A DNA stretch of 64,000 nucleotides from Carposina sasakii. Lineage: Eukaryota; Arthropoda; Insecta; Lepidoptera; Carposinidae. Positions 25,901 through 40,900 of the stretch are shown piece by piece (position 1 is the stretch's first letter; every line of letters begins with the position of its first letter). The stretch is from NCBI GenBank assembly GCA_014607495.2, contig CP053172.1:9128888-9192887 (forward strand), read 5' to 3'. A program made the position numbers and the translations under genes. The notes under the pieces were generated by a model. That model did no database searches. It saw nothing but the letters and a program-made list of their open reading frames with translations, and was not told the DNA's origin.

Positions 25901-28900
25901 TCCAACACTATCAAGAACCAAAGTTGAAGGAAGATTCGTTCAATAATTAACCTGATCCTAGAAATGCAGGGCAATTCAATTTTGCTGAAGAACTTAAAGA
26001 TTACAACAATGGAATAGATCTCCAGTGGGTAGGTACCGATGTATCCAAACCACAAACTATAGATAGTAATAACTTCGATTACTTATCGTTAAACCTTGTA
26101 TACTTACATAAAACCTCTTTTAATCACCCGTCATAAAGAAAAGGATATATCGTTAATTATCATCTTACTGCGTGTTATCCGTTTTATATCAGTCCTAGAA
26201 GAAGCTATTAGAGTGTTTCTTCTCGAAGGCATTTAACATTTCTGGTTATGATTATTGTAAACGTACATTTTTTAAGCTCACCGCTAGCAATAGATTTTTC
26301 GATGGAAGTTCTAGTAGGACCTTAAAGGGATTATCCTTTCTGCTGAATTTTAAACAGTGTTTCTGAATTTGCATAATTAGCACTTGCTTTCTATGCCAAG
26401 TTTATGTTTATATTTACATTGATAGATGATATTAAATTGGTACCATAGATATCAGAAACATTGGTACCGTTGGCTGCTGCTTTACTACAGCAACAATCCC
26501 AAAAATATTCGGCTAGACAAAAATTAATAGCTTCAACCACTGGCTTCAACAGACATGGCTATGAATGTACGTGAACCTTTATTTATGAAGGTCTGTAAAT
26601 TTTCTTTAATAACACGAGTCCTATTTTCGCAGAGAAAGTCTACATCATAAAATTTAAATAAGTGATATACAATTACAATGCAATTTCAAATGTTCCTAAT
26701 TTAACGGCTTATAATAAACTTCAAAGAGATTTGTAATTAGTTCGACTAAAATAAGCTCTTAAAAACAGTATTGTTTGTTGATTTATCTGTTTTATCCACG
26801 TCGACGTATTATTTGCTTACATTAATAATTTGTTGATGTACATACCAAAACCTTTAAAATTGGAAATAAAATGTGCAATATTTACAAAGCGTTTCGAAAC
26901 CAACCACCAACTAATCTATCACCAAAAACAAAACTTCACCAAAGCAAAAACAAATCATATATAAACTGTATCCAAAGTGATTAGTGACAATGTACAGTAC
27001 AGTAGAGCTCGTGACTTCTCAAAATTCCTAGACTACGACAAAAACCAGCGTGAACAAAAGCATGACACTCCTGTGAAAAAAAACCCCGATCGTGATTCCT
27101 TGGTCATTTAAAAAAAAAACTAACCTCCTATCGCACCGACAGTGTGAGATCGTGAAGGGTCTAAGGTTGAAATAGCCGAATCTTCTTTTGAACGCGCCAA
27201 TGTTCTTCCGACAGTTGTCGTGGGCCCTACAGCAGCGGTCTTCGTGGACGTCGGGGCCCAACTCGTTGTAGGTCTCGGCCAGTTGGCCGGCGCCGCACCA
27301 TTTGGTCCCGGGAACTATGAAATTCTCTCTCATTGAGCGGCGAGACCTGATCGTTTTGTGTGTGTTAAAAATTAGTGAGTAGAGGATTTATTGAAAGAAT
27401 TGACTTGAGTGATAGAATTGTTTTTTAGATTTGTAGAAAATAAGAGTTGGAGATATTACAGAATTGACAGATTTGGGTTTGTACGCGCAAAATCATAATG
27501 GTCAACGTAATGTTATTGAAGTTGTTTTTAAAATTTAATTATATTGTATGAATATCGAAATAAGTAAATAAATTGTAATGTACTTAATAAATCTGATAGG
27601 TAGATATTGTAACAGTACTATTAAAACATTTTTAAATTCTAAAATTAAATAAGCAAATAAAATTGAACAAAATATAAATCAATTGCAAGTCATTGTGATA
27701 ATGCGCAAGAAATGCAAGGAAAATAGACAAAAATGAAAACAAGGTATACGTAAAATAATAAAGATGGTTATTTCATCGATGTTAGTAAATAAAATAAACA
27801 AATTAGTAATTTTGGAATATTTTAAAGTTAGGATTGTTAATTACAAAATTATTATTTCATTAGTTCCTAAATAGTAGGAATGAGATAAAGGAAGAGTTGG
27901 TTAAGATAACTACTAAATAATTTAATCTACTTATTTAATATTAGTTTACTAGTTCCTAATGTGATTCTAGGTGTCCTACCAGAACATAATTTTAAGTACG
28001 AAAATAGTGACGTTGCAAATAGCAATGGAGAAATATCGATAGTGCACTGTAGAGAAGCCAAAAAGATTTTTTTAGAAGCTGCTGGTAGCATATAAAAATA
28101 CGTGTAACAGCAGATATCGTGACTTGACTAAAAGTACACGTGGTATGCAGATACGATAGATTTAAAATTATATAAAATAAGATTTTTCGATGTCTTAAAA
28201 GAAACTACTACTAAAATCTTTATAGAAAAGTAGTTTCCCTACGAATCGAAATTGAAAACGCTCATAATAATCTCGTTGGATAGTTAACATGCTTCGAAAT
28301 CAGTTGTCAGGAAGCATGCCTTGATTTTGATATTCAGAGTTTGCAGTAGAATATGACAGTACAGAAAAGAAGTTCATGGATAATCATGAGGTCATTCATG
28401 GCGATTGGACTTAGAATAGAGAAATAAATATGTACAAAGAGATATTTATGTTCCATACAAAGCAGAATACCATAAACATTTCAGAGGTGTATTTTGTTAT
28501 TCATATCGATAAAAATTGTCGATATAATTTATTAGTAACTAACATCACTATTACATTTTAAACGAGCAATGTATTGATAAATGTGCATCTGTAAAACCTT
28601 TAAAAAATCTAGTGAAATGTAATTACTTAATAACAAGAAACCTCAAATTGTTTTTATCTTTGAATGAAACATAAATAGAATACACATTTTTAAGGTTATT
28701 GACAAATTTTTAAGGCGACATAATTATTAAGCACAAAAACTTCGAGTGATTAGTGCGAGTTTTCACTCCAAACTCGTTCGCGTTAACGTAAAGCAGCCAA
28801 CCAATCATATTATGACGCGCGTTGACGCGATGTAATAAAAGTGAGAAAACAGAACTACATGATTGGTTGAATTGTTCACGTTAACGCATCTCGCGACGAG

Positions 28901-31900
28901 GAATAGATCGCAAATTGTAATTTAGAGGTACCGCAATATAAGTCAAAGTGAAAATAAAGTCAATCATTTAAAAAACAGCAATGTATTTAAAAACAGTTCT
29001 TTCGTAGTAAGGTGCGTAGTCCGTAGCAGCGTTACGAACTCCCACGTGTTTACCGACACATCCTATCTAATTGCAGTCCACTGCTGGTCGTAGGCCTCCC
29101 ACACTACTGCCATAGGGTTTTTGCCTATAATCACCACGCTGGGCAAGCGAGTTGGAGACCGCAGCGTGACTTTCAGACTATGTTGTCAACTTAATCGCCT
29201 TTTACGAGATCCACGGGCAGATATGGGTGGTGGTATTGTACTCTGCCGACACCACACGGAATATGATACGAGTATACGACACAACCCACTCAATTATACT
29301 TCGACTTACATTGCGGTGCATCGGAAATGCGGTGAAGCTATAGTTTTGTTACGATAGCGGCGCCGCATACAGCGGTGAAATGACGTCACTAGAACGTTAT
29401 CTATCAATAGGAGAGGTAATTCACATCAGGATGTTTACATAGAAATCGCTCTAGCGACGCATTACGGCCGCCAAATGACGGTATCGCTATGGAAACCGTA
29501 ACTTAAGGGTTAAGGAACAAGGTGTTTTCCAAAGATAATACAAATAAGAAATATTGTTTTGTTCAAGATATTTTTGCAAAGTTTAGGCGTGCAACAGAAA
29601 GCAGCTTTTGTGATGGAAAGTGATGACTAATAAAGAACCGATTTTATTTTATATGGAATAGAATCTCGGGGGAGGAGAATTTATATTAATTATTGTTAAC
29701 AACTCATTATGGCACCATGTGGTTCTATCGGCCTTTGGTGCTCTGGCTACCCCGTAAGGGATAAAGGCGTGATTATATGAATGAACAACTCATCATTGGA
29801 TCTTCTATGTATAGGATTCTATTTAAGGTCAAGATTTTTTGCAGACAGTCATTTTAGAATTGGAATTAAAGCTGGAAAAGACCTATTAGATATTTGGTAA
29901 AAACACATATTTAGTAGTCCTATACAGGGTGTAGCAGGAGGGGCACCTACATTAAGCGAAATGGTATGAAAATGGCCCACTTCAGAGAAATTGTCCAGAG
30001 AATTTGAGATACAAAATATTCTTATTCTTTATTGCACATACACAAAAAGAAATATGACATACAACATAAAAGAAGAGATGCATGTACAATGGCAAGCTTA
30101 TCTCTACCAGAGATCTCTTCCAGCAAGCCAAGCAAGTAAAGATAAAACATATGTTAACTTTTCCAGATAGTATGAGTAAGAGTAAGTATTAGCTTTTCGC
30201 TTACGTCTTCTGTTACACTCTGTATAATGTGAAATTGCGTATTAAAATGCTATAAGTAAACAATAGTATTAGTATAACGAACCCAACACTCAATATCAAG
30301 AGTCGCAACTATTTTTACCTTGACAGAGAAGTTTCTCCAACTTTATTTTTTTTCTCGATCATATAGGTTAGCTCCTCATGCCTTCGCAGACATTCTGATT
30401 TCAAACTTTCATAGTTCATCCAATCAGAGACATTAGGCGGTAGTTCTTCGTCATTTTTTAAAATTCGAAACGACACGTTTCCAAAATGGCGGAAGAATTT
30501 TTCTTCGTAACTATTTGAACTTTTCTCGAGTATTCTGTAAGTTTCCTCTTCTAGCGCCTGTTTTAGTTCTTTTCTTAGGGATTTAAGGAAGTCTCTGGCG
30601 AATTTCGCTTGGTTTAAGTACTCGCAGTCTTGAATTTCGCCATTTGGCGCGTAAATCACTTGAATAAGATGGCGGCCGTCGGTCAGTTGTCGTAATTTAA
30701 GGCCATGTCTGCAACAAAGGAGAAGTTAAAGTTAATATAACTATCAATAAACTTTGTAATCGGCTTTAAAATCTAATTAGCACGCTGTGTTACCATACAA
30801 TTTCAATAAAATATTAAATAAGTTGGTATATTGTAACGATCGCTATAATACTATTATAATTAAGTTCACTTTAATGGTACGGGATCTATTAAAATTTTAT
30901 TGCTAATTTTTACAGAGAGTTTGGAGAACATCCTACAAACAAACTAAGCAATGTTCATACAAATGTAAAAAATAAACATGTGATTTCGGCAGTGTTGCCA
31001 ACCGTACGATTTAAATCGTATCTATACGACCTTTTTGATCTTGGTACGATCATGTATTCGAAATCGTACGCAGAACATACGATCTTTTCAATTCCTATAA
31101 TCTTCATTACAGTACACAAAATTATATTAAATCAAGTTCATTCTGTCGACCCAAATAACAAAAACCTGAACGAGACTTAAATTTATTTTTATTTTAATGA
31201 AAGCGTCCTACAATCCGGACAAATTAAAAAGATCGTATTATCTTTATATTATCTTTCAACTTTCGCATATCCTCTAACTTTCAGCAAAATACGATCTTTT
31301 CTACTTAGTCTGTGGTACGATCCTTTCAAAAATAAAGTTGGCAACACTGGATTTCGGCTCTTAAATTTTCGGACAAGTTCTTTATTGCGGGCTTTTTTTC
31401 GTTGACATATCCCTTTCATTACACGCTGTATAACAACATTTACAGTGAATGCCACATTTTCACACACCATTTAAAGTTAACGACAGTTGGAACATTTAAA
31501 TTCAAATGAATAGAACAACAATAAACATATCGGTTACAGATGTATCTCCGATGTAGACATTTGATTTACTTACAATTGGATTGTATTATGTAGTACTGAA
31601 GAGAAAGCAAATAATATTAACATGGGTATAATTTAAAATCTGCTCTGTAAAACAATTTTATTTTATTCTAGACTATGATTTTTGTGATTTTATTACGTTT
31701 ATGTTTACAATTTTATTTTAACAGTAATAGAATACACACAATGTATCTCTAAAGTTTTATAAATTATGAATGCATACTTAGTACCTACACAAGCTGTGAT
31801 ATATATAGGTATCAGTCATTTCTGGTAAATAAAAATGTCATGTGCTAATGCAGGGCTTCACTAGAATAAAGCCTCGAGCACACCGGATGCGTATGCGTGC

Positions 31901-34900
31901 ACGTAAGCGTAGACGTACACGTACCTCTGAGTTTAATGTATGGAACTGTCACCGCTTGACGTCTATGTTTACGTCTACGCATACGCATCCGGTCTGCCCG
32001 TGCCTATACAGTTCCATACATTACAACTCAGAGGTATGTGTATGTCCACGCTTACGTGTACGTATCCGGTGTGCTCGAGGCTTAATCAGCTGCATTTCCT
32101 CCCGTGCATGTCGTAAGAGTCGCCTAAGGAATTCAGAGGGAGTTCTTTCAGGCGATGAGCTAGCCCGGTCACTGATATTTAACATCTGACATCGCCATGC
32201 TAAACGAGGCTATGGGATATCCTTCGTGATCCTGTATCCCTACCCCATTTTTTGAGGACTCGGCCGTGTAAATATTTATGTAAAAATTAAAATCCTATAT
32301 GAAAAAATTTCACAGCATGGTATAAAACCATCCACCTCCCCTAGTACGAGTATGGTTGGTGATACCCTCAAAATTGACTTCCCAAGGGATTGACGCACTC
32401 ACCCTGTGTTTCGTGATTATTTTGGCACTAATAAAACAACCCTTAGATTTTATTGAATGTGTTCCCAATTTATGATTATAATGATTTAATTATTTACCCA
32501 CCTAATTTGTGCACAAGAGGGTCTTAAGGTCAGTGAATTTATTATTTTACTAGTGGACGCCCGCGTCTCCGTCCGCGTGGACTACAGAAAAAAAACAAAA
32601 CATCGAAATTATCCGGGATAAAAACATTTTCCCGGGATAAAAAGTTATGTCTGCCTATATGTTAAGTGGGACCTGTCACAATACTCGTATATTCCTGAAA
32701 ACTGTATCGAAATCGGTTCAGCCGTTTCTGAGATTAGCGTGCACAAACGCACAGACAAATCGACAAACAGACGAAAATTCCAAAAATCATTGTTTTGGGT
32801 ACTATTGCGTTGATAAAGGTATTCTATAATATTTTTTCTTATATGTCTTCCATCAGCGATCTGTTACATTTTTATTATATGTATTGTTATTGTTTTGTTT
32901 CCCGAATAAAATAAAATAAAATAAAAATTACTTAACAGGGAATAACTGAAATATTTATAATTAATTGTATCCTAAATCGCGGTGCCGTCAAATAACGACC
33001 GTAAAAAAGCGGTGAATAATTTCACTAGAATGTTTTGTATGCAAGTATAACCAACGGTATCAATTACCGCTCTCTAGGTATCCGCGTTATTTTATTTAGA
33101 TACATAGACATCGATAACGTTCTAGTGACGTCATTTAATTTTCACCGCTGTATTACGGTTTATTTATTTATTTTATTTATTCGTTTTATTTATTAGTTCT
33201 AATAAGTATTTGAAGAATTATCCCACGTGTGGTTTTGAGAGGAGACTTCTAAAAAACTTTACTAAGTAAGACTTAAGTAATCTTCACGTTTCTATACTAA
33301 TAAATCTTATTTTCGAAGAAGCATTGTTTGTAAACATTAGAACACTCATAATAAGATATAATATGTGAAGTTTGATGTTTTTCCAAAAGTTCAGTTTTGT
33401 GTTTGCGAAATCAGCTTCTTTAGGTTTTTTATAGTGCAAACTTTATATGAGTAGGTACAGTCAGCATCAAAAGTCGATGAACACATTCAGATTTCTCGCT
33501 TAACAAGATAGGCGCCAGAATTGAATGAACATTATTAAAGTTCAAAATCAACTGAACACTACTCGTCAAAAGTCACTGAACACCATTTTGTCAAAAATTG
33601 GTGATCGTTATAATATCCAAAAACATTCAGTTTATCAAAAGCCACTGAACAATATATCTAGTGTCAATCACTGCTATGTCCAAAAATAACTTGACATCAT
33701 AAATGATAAAAGTTACTGAATATGACTTTGTTTTTTTTTGGAGGTTTAACGCGGCTCCGATGCCTTCAGCTGTCAGCAGCAGCGTGCACACCACATCCAT
33801 TAGACTGCTAATCTGAATGTGTTCATCGACTTTTGATGCTGACTGTACTATTGAATTGAGTAGAAAACTCTTTAGAAACTACTGATGATAACAATCCACA
33901 AAACTGTGCCTAATAAAAAACCTGATTTCGTTCTTTCGGATTCTTTCTATTTCAAAATAAAATGAGGTATAAGTAGGGCAGTTAGGTATCAAAGTAGGTC
34001 CTTTTTTCGAGGCCCTTGAGGCCTAGTGTTTGCTAAAAACCTTAGGCTTTGGGCCCTTACATTATTTGCTTTTAGGCTATTTACGGTAAAAGGAGGGGTG
34101 AGGTTATTTGAAGATAGGAGGAACAAAAGACAGTTAATATATATTAAAACAGTGGACTGCAGAAAAACTAAATGTCGAAATTATCCGGGATAAAAATATT
34201 TTTCCGGAATAAATTGTAGCCTATATTGTATTCTGATATGTAAGCTATATTATTGTGAAGTTTTATCAAAATCCATTCAGTAGTTTTTGCGTGAAAGAGC
34301 AACAAACATACAAGACTCACTTACATACAACCTAACAAACTTTCGCGTTTATAATATTAGTAGGATATTATATGTATGTAGGTATAGTAGGTAGTAGGTA
34401 TAGTATAATAGTGGGAAATCAACAAATTATACTCACTTTTAGCTAACTACCACGTAGTAAGGGGTGAGCCTACCGGCACTAGATTGATGTATGTTACAAA
34501 CAAGCTGTCATTAAGACCTTATAAACAAATGGCAACACACTGTCGTTTTTGCGTCGGGGGTTAAAGAGATTTTTGACAATATTTGTCGATTACCGCTCCC
34601 TCTTTAACTGCCCTTGAGGGGTGTATAATTCGATTATAAAATATCAATTTGCAACCAAACGAAATGTGCATCAAAGAAAACTGCGGTGTGCACTCACGGG
34701 ATCGTCGAGTGGAAAAGTGATAATAATTCCTGAAACTTATCAAATATAATAATAAAAGAAGCTATATTCTGTGTCTATCTGTCTATGAGAGCTACGTTAC
34801 AAGATAATTGACTACATTATTTAATAGGAAAAATTATAATGATATGTAATATGTTATTCAAAATTGTTTTAGTTCTGTACAAGTAATGTACTTGTATTAT

Positions 34901-37900
34901 GAGGTTAGCGGTTAAACACAAGTATTGAGTAGACTCTTTGACCCCAAGAATTATAATAATAACTAGTGGACGCCCGCGACTCCGTCCGCGTGGACTACAG
35001 AAAAAACAAAATGTCGAAATTATCCGAGATAAAAATCTTTTCCCGGGATAAAAAGTAGCCTATATGTTAAGTGGGACCTGTCACAATATATTCCTGAAAA
35101 CTGCATCGAAATCGGTTCAGCCGTATCTAAGACAAACAGACAAAAATTCAAAAAATCATAATTTGGGTTCTATTGCGTTGATAAAGGTCTCCTATAATAT
35201 TTTTTCTCATCTATCTTCCATGTACAGACAGCAATCCGTTACATTTTTATTATATGTATAGATGTAACCAAAGTTACATGCAAGATTTAACATTCCAAAA
35301 AAAAAATGGTAAAAGGCGGACCATATTCCGCTTGCATTTTAGTATCAACGTTTTTGATCTGGTTTTCTAAGATCATTTGTCTTTGTTAGGCTGAAACCAA
35401 AGCCAATAATCATAACGCTATGATGCGACGCTGTTGTCATAATATAATAAATGTCTGTAATAAAACCTTATTAAAAGCAAAGACTCTTTTTTAATTTAGC
35501 AAAACATTCAAAATTGGTAATATCTACACTTCTTCACACACCAGTACTTACATAGATACTATGTCAACATTAAAATTATATGGAAAGCTATACGCAAAGG
35601 CTAAATGAACCGTGATGCAGTAAGGGTCAGGAGACACCCTCACAACACCCTCGCGGATTACTGCATTGACATTAAATCCCTAAACATCAAATTTTTGCAG
35701 GAAGCACATTTAGTATTGACTGTACTCATGTGCCAGGTATAAATGCAATACATACCTATATACATAGGCACACGGCCATATTACCGAAATGGTGTTGCCA
35801 GAACTGTAATTCAAAGGAAATTCTGAAGTCGCGTTTGGCATAACGAAGACAGATGTAAATTATTACTATCAGAGACAAGTCGCTAGCTCATCCCCTGGGA
35901 GGACATGAAGCAGTTCTTCTTCTTCTTCTTCTCACGCCACAAAGCTACTGCCAAAGGGGGGTGTTGCCCATAGTCACCACGCTGGGCAGGCGGGTTGGTG
36001 ACCGCAGTGTGATTTTCAGACTATGTTGTCAGTACGGGAAGCGCTGCTGCCCACCTCCCGGAAACCCTTAATTACGGGTAAGTATAATAAAAAATCTGGC
36101 TTTATTTCTAGTCTGGTAATGTACCTTTCTAGTTGTATAGGTAGTTTTGTTTAATAAATCTTATTCTCTTTTAATATAAAAACAAATTAATGATCCATCG
36201 ATCAGACAAGCTGAGATGATAACTCTAAATTGATTTGAACCTCTACTTTTAGGGTTAATTAGGAAAATAATAAGCTATGACTCGGTTTTAAGAATTATAT
36301 TTTTTGGTGGGTTTTTTCGTAATAAATTAGTAATAGGTACAGTAGCCTATACAATTTAGGCGGTCTGCTGTAGGTAGAATTACTTACATCAAATGAATTT
36401 AAAGAAAGAAAAAATGCTCTGCTCATTTTGAAATTGCCCTTAGTAATAGATTTTGTTTGTTACAAAATATCGTAGTATCATAAATTAAAGTAATAGATAT
36501 TTAGTATGTAAGGTTTTAACATTTTTATTATTAGCTCTTCAAAAATGAGAAAATTCTCAATTGGAACAATAAATAAATCTTCTAATATATACGTATAAAA
36601 TTCTCGTGACACGGTGTTAGAAGTTAAACTCCTCCGAAACGGCTCGACCGATTTTCGTAAATCTTAGCATGCATATCGGTTAGGGTGGAGAATCGGACAA
36701 CATCTATTTTTCATCCCCCTAAATGTTAAGGGTGGTCCACCCCTAAATTTTTATTTTTTATTTTTTTGACAAAATTTTTTGTTTTTATTTTTTTATGATA
36801 CAGCATACAAAAATACATACAACCATGAATTTTCACCCCTCTAGGATCAACCCCTTTTACATGGCAAAACAACGTTTGCCGGGTCAGCTAGTATAACGTA
36901 TACATTTGTTATTCATACAACTTCCAGACACTTCTCCGGAACTAGATAGAACTACGGAACCTTAAAACCAGTCCCACAATTATCATTATAAAAATACCTT
37001 TCAATCCGGAATCCCAGTGTATCGAAACTATAGAAGTCTCTAATGTAAAATGAATTTGGTAATAAATCTTCGAGAGGTAATGAATAATGGACATAACTGT
37101 ACCAAAGAATAAATAAGTAGGTACAGAAGGTACGTACTTCATAAGACTTGCATCATCATCATCATCATCAGCCCATTGCAGTCCACTGCTGGACGTAGGC
37201 CTCCCCCGGGGCACGCCACAAGACACATAATGGGAGGTATTTGCCCATAGTCACCACGCTGGGCAGGCGGGTTGGTGACCGCAGTTTGTATTTTGGACTA
37301 TGTTGTCAACACGGGAGGCGCTGCTGCCCACCTCCCGGAAACCCTTAATCGCCTCGTATGATACCCACTGGCCGAGATGGGGTGGTACGAATTCTACTTT
37401 GCCGGCAGCACGCGGTAAAGACTTAGAAACGCGGCATAGAAATGCATAAATACCTATGAAGAAATCTTTAGAAAGTTCCAACATGTACCTAATTATCACG
37501 ATGTATTTATATATTTGCGAATGTCAATAACAAGAGATATTATTGTAGTGTTATATTTTAGTTTCACTATAAATTGTGAGTAATTACATACCAACTAGAA
37601 TAAAACTGCAAATAGTTTACATATAGATACATACATATAATCACGCTTTTATCCCTTGCGGGGTAGGCAGGGCACCGAGGGCCGATAGCACCACATGATG
37701 CCACTTCTGACCATTTTGAGGGTATAGATGAAATGTACAAGTTCGGTTAGTAGTGACAGGTGGCAAATTAAAAAGAAAGATACCTAAATCGCGTTCGCAT
37801 CACAGTGCTGGATATGCGCCAGTCATTCACTACCTATAGTTAATTTGAACGCTAACGCTAGTTTATACAGGATGTAACAAAAAGGGTATGTTAAGCGAAA

Positions 37901-40900
37901 AGCTACGTAAATAGCCCACCGTAGAGGACTTGTCCACAAAATTTGAGACTCGAAATCACATGTTTAATTTTTCCGATAGTATGGAGAATTTTTAAATATC
38001 TCAGAAATTTTCATACAATCTTGAAAAATAAAAATGTGATTTCTAGTTTCAAATTTTGGAAATAGGTTCTCTATAGTGGGCTATTTATATAGCTTTTCGC
38101 TTAACATACCCTTTCTGTTACACCCTGTATACATGTAAGTGTATAGTAGAGCTACATTCGTAGCGTGCTACGGGGTGGCGCCTGCGCGGAATCAGATTTT
38201 ATAATAATTCTTGATATAGGTATGTACCTTCTTATATTGCGGCATATTGAAACAAAAAAAAATATAATGGTCTTATTATTAGTCTCTCAACCCAAAAACC
38301 AATTGTTTAAAGTATTTCTTTTTTCCTAACTATGCACGGGAGTTATTGTACTAAAATGGACTAAGTAAGTATTCTTATTTTTTGGCAGGCAAAGTCTAGG
38401 AACAAAGTCTAATGTGTCTCTGATAAGGACCAGTCCACATACTTACGTCTTCACTAACCCAGCTTACGGATATTAACAAAGGTCAGACTAAAGATAATTC
38501 GTATCAGTGGTTATTTATAATTTATTTATATAGGCATGTGGGGCTTAACTGGAATACACATCAGCTGCATCTTCTTCCGTGCATGTTGTAGGTAAGAGTA
38601 AGAGAGTCCATAAGAGAGTCCACTAACCGCCGATTTCTATAACTGATCTTGAGAGATTTTTTGCATATCTCAGATTTACATAGAAGATTTAATCTTCAAT
38701 TGTTTTCACAGAAAATTTCAAATCTATACTTATATATAATGAAAATGTAACGGATCGCTCTATCTGTACATGGAAGATATACAGGATGTTTTTTTGTGGC
38801 CACCGTTAACGAAGGGTGCGTACTCTATACATCAAATAAAGTAAGTTTATGTCAAAAAAATGCTGGGAAATTTTTTTTTTTTTTTTAATATTAATTCCTT
38901 GATCGTGCGAAATTTATAGTGTCTAGTGTTTATGTTAGTTTTTTCATAGACAGATGGTAATTATTTTTCGTGAAAAAATCCCGCTACGCGCGTCTATGTG
39001 CATTTATGCAGAAAAACGCAGTCTATTTACTCAACTTTGGACCCTAATATTTTGGAAACCAGACACTTCCCAGGTATGCTTCCATGGAGAAAAATGATCG
39101 TGATGATGAGGAGATTCCGTAGTTTTCGGGAACGTTGACGACCAAAAATCATTCTGTATAAGAAAAAATATGATTTTTGGAATTTTTGTCTGTTTGTCTG
39201 TTTGTCTGTGCGTTTGTGCACGCTAATCTCAGAAACGGCTGAACCGATTTCGATGCAGTTTTCAGGAATATATTTTGACAGGTCCCACATAACATATAGG
39301 CTACTTTTTATCCCGGGTGAATGTTTTTATCCCGGATAATTTCGACATTTTGTTTTTCCTGTAGTCCAAGCGGTCAGAGTCGCGGGCGTCCACTAGTTAT
39401 GACTAAAAGAATCCGAGATTCTTTTTGATCTCTCGTATAGAAATTGGCGGTAAGTAAGTAGAGGCGTTCCCTTAGATGATGAGCTGGAATTTGATCTAGT
39501 GTCACTTATTATTTTCACATCTGGCCCAGCTATGCTAAACGCGGCTGTAGGATCTCCCTCGTTACTGCATTTTCGGAACACAGTGATATAACGTAGGTAT
39601 AAGCTTACCTAATCGCTGTTCACTACCAGTGCCGTAATTAGACTTTTCTGCGCCCTGTGCGACATTCTATAACTACGCCCTATTTAGTCCTGCCTGGTCT
39701 GGCCAATTGGCCATTCTTGCGCCAGAGTCTACACCCTGTGCCTGGGCACCAGTGGCACCGCCCTACTTACGGCACTGTCCACTACCTCCTAACAGTATAT
39801 AATCCTTAGTACAAGAAAAAGCTTAGATTTCTGGTTTGCAAGTTAGTTTTTCTTATAGGTACCTAACAAAGGAGAGTTGCAATATTGGTCCCATCAGTAA
39901 AAGAAGACAGGGAAATTTGGTGCTTAGATTACGTAACAACGTTTCGCATATTGACATTCATTGTCATAAGAATCACACTTTTAGGCTACTTTCACGTTTA
40001 GGCTTTATCACGTGATTTGACGAACGTATTTGAGCAAACGTTTCGAAGACGACCCTCTATCAATTCGATCGATAATGATACTTTGCTTAAGGCTCCTGGA
40101 AGTCACACGATATCGTAACAGACTAAGTAAGTACTCAGTTATGCCATGGCCCGGCTCGCATACATCTATGCCCACTCTCCTTTATCATGATGACCTATAA
40201 ATAAATAATTAACTACAACGAGTATGTAAGTGTAAATTGGATTTCCCACAATGTTTGGTTGGCTATTCATCAAACACGGGTAAAGCCGCGGGCAAGTCGT
40301 TATGTCGTACGTAGGTGTTACTCTTAATAACTGCGCTAACTAGAAAGGAAAGAAAATTTCTTTGATAGAAATATACCAAAATGGTTAAATATTAGTTAAT
40401 TCAAGTAATATAAAGTACCTACGTTCTTTTTAAAACGAGAGTGCCAAAAACGCGTCGGTAGGCTCACCACTTACTAAGCAGAACTTAATAATTAAAATAT
40501 CTCCCATTTGATTCCCCTATCTGTATTTATACCCAAAAGGCGACGACGATGGTAGGCTCACCGGTCTAACAACACAACCCCGTGAAGTTAATAATTATGC
40601 AATGTGTGGCCGCGTGGTGCCGGCAGAGTAGAATTCGTACCACCCCATGTCTGCCCGAGGGGGGCAGCAGCACCTCCCGTGTTGACAACATAGACCAAAC
40701 TGCGGTCACCAACCTGCCTACCCAGCGTGGTGACTATGGGCAAATACCCCCCATGGCAGTCTTGTGCCGTGCCCGGGATGATGATAATGATTATGCAATG
40801 TCTATAAAAACAAGTAAGTACCTAATAATTATTTGTGCATAGTAATGACAACGTAAACTGGCACTAAAGCCAGCACATCTAAATTCCCAGGCGGGGTGGA

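Noticed and set aside
31842..32189. Open frame of 115 codons rich in Arg and His
   Set aside because: It reads across the palindromic MITE and its host repeat; the composition comes from CGT/ACG repeats in the arms.
36942..37499. Minus-strand open frames of 94 and 82 codons
   Set aside because: They consist largely of the SINE/LINE-like repeat; the Asp run is the (GATGAT) tail translated.
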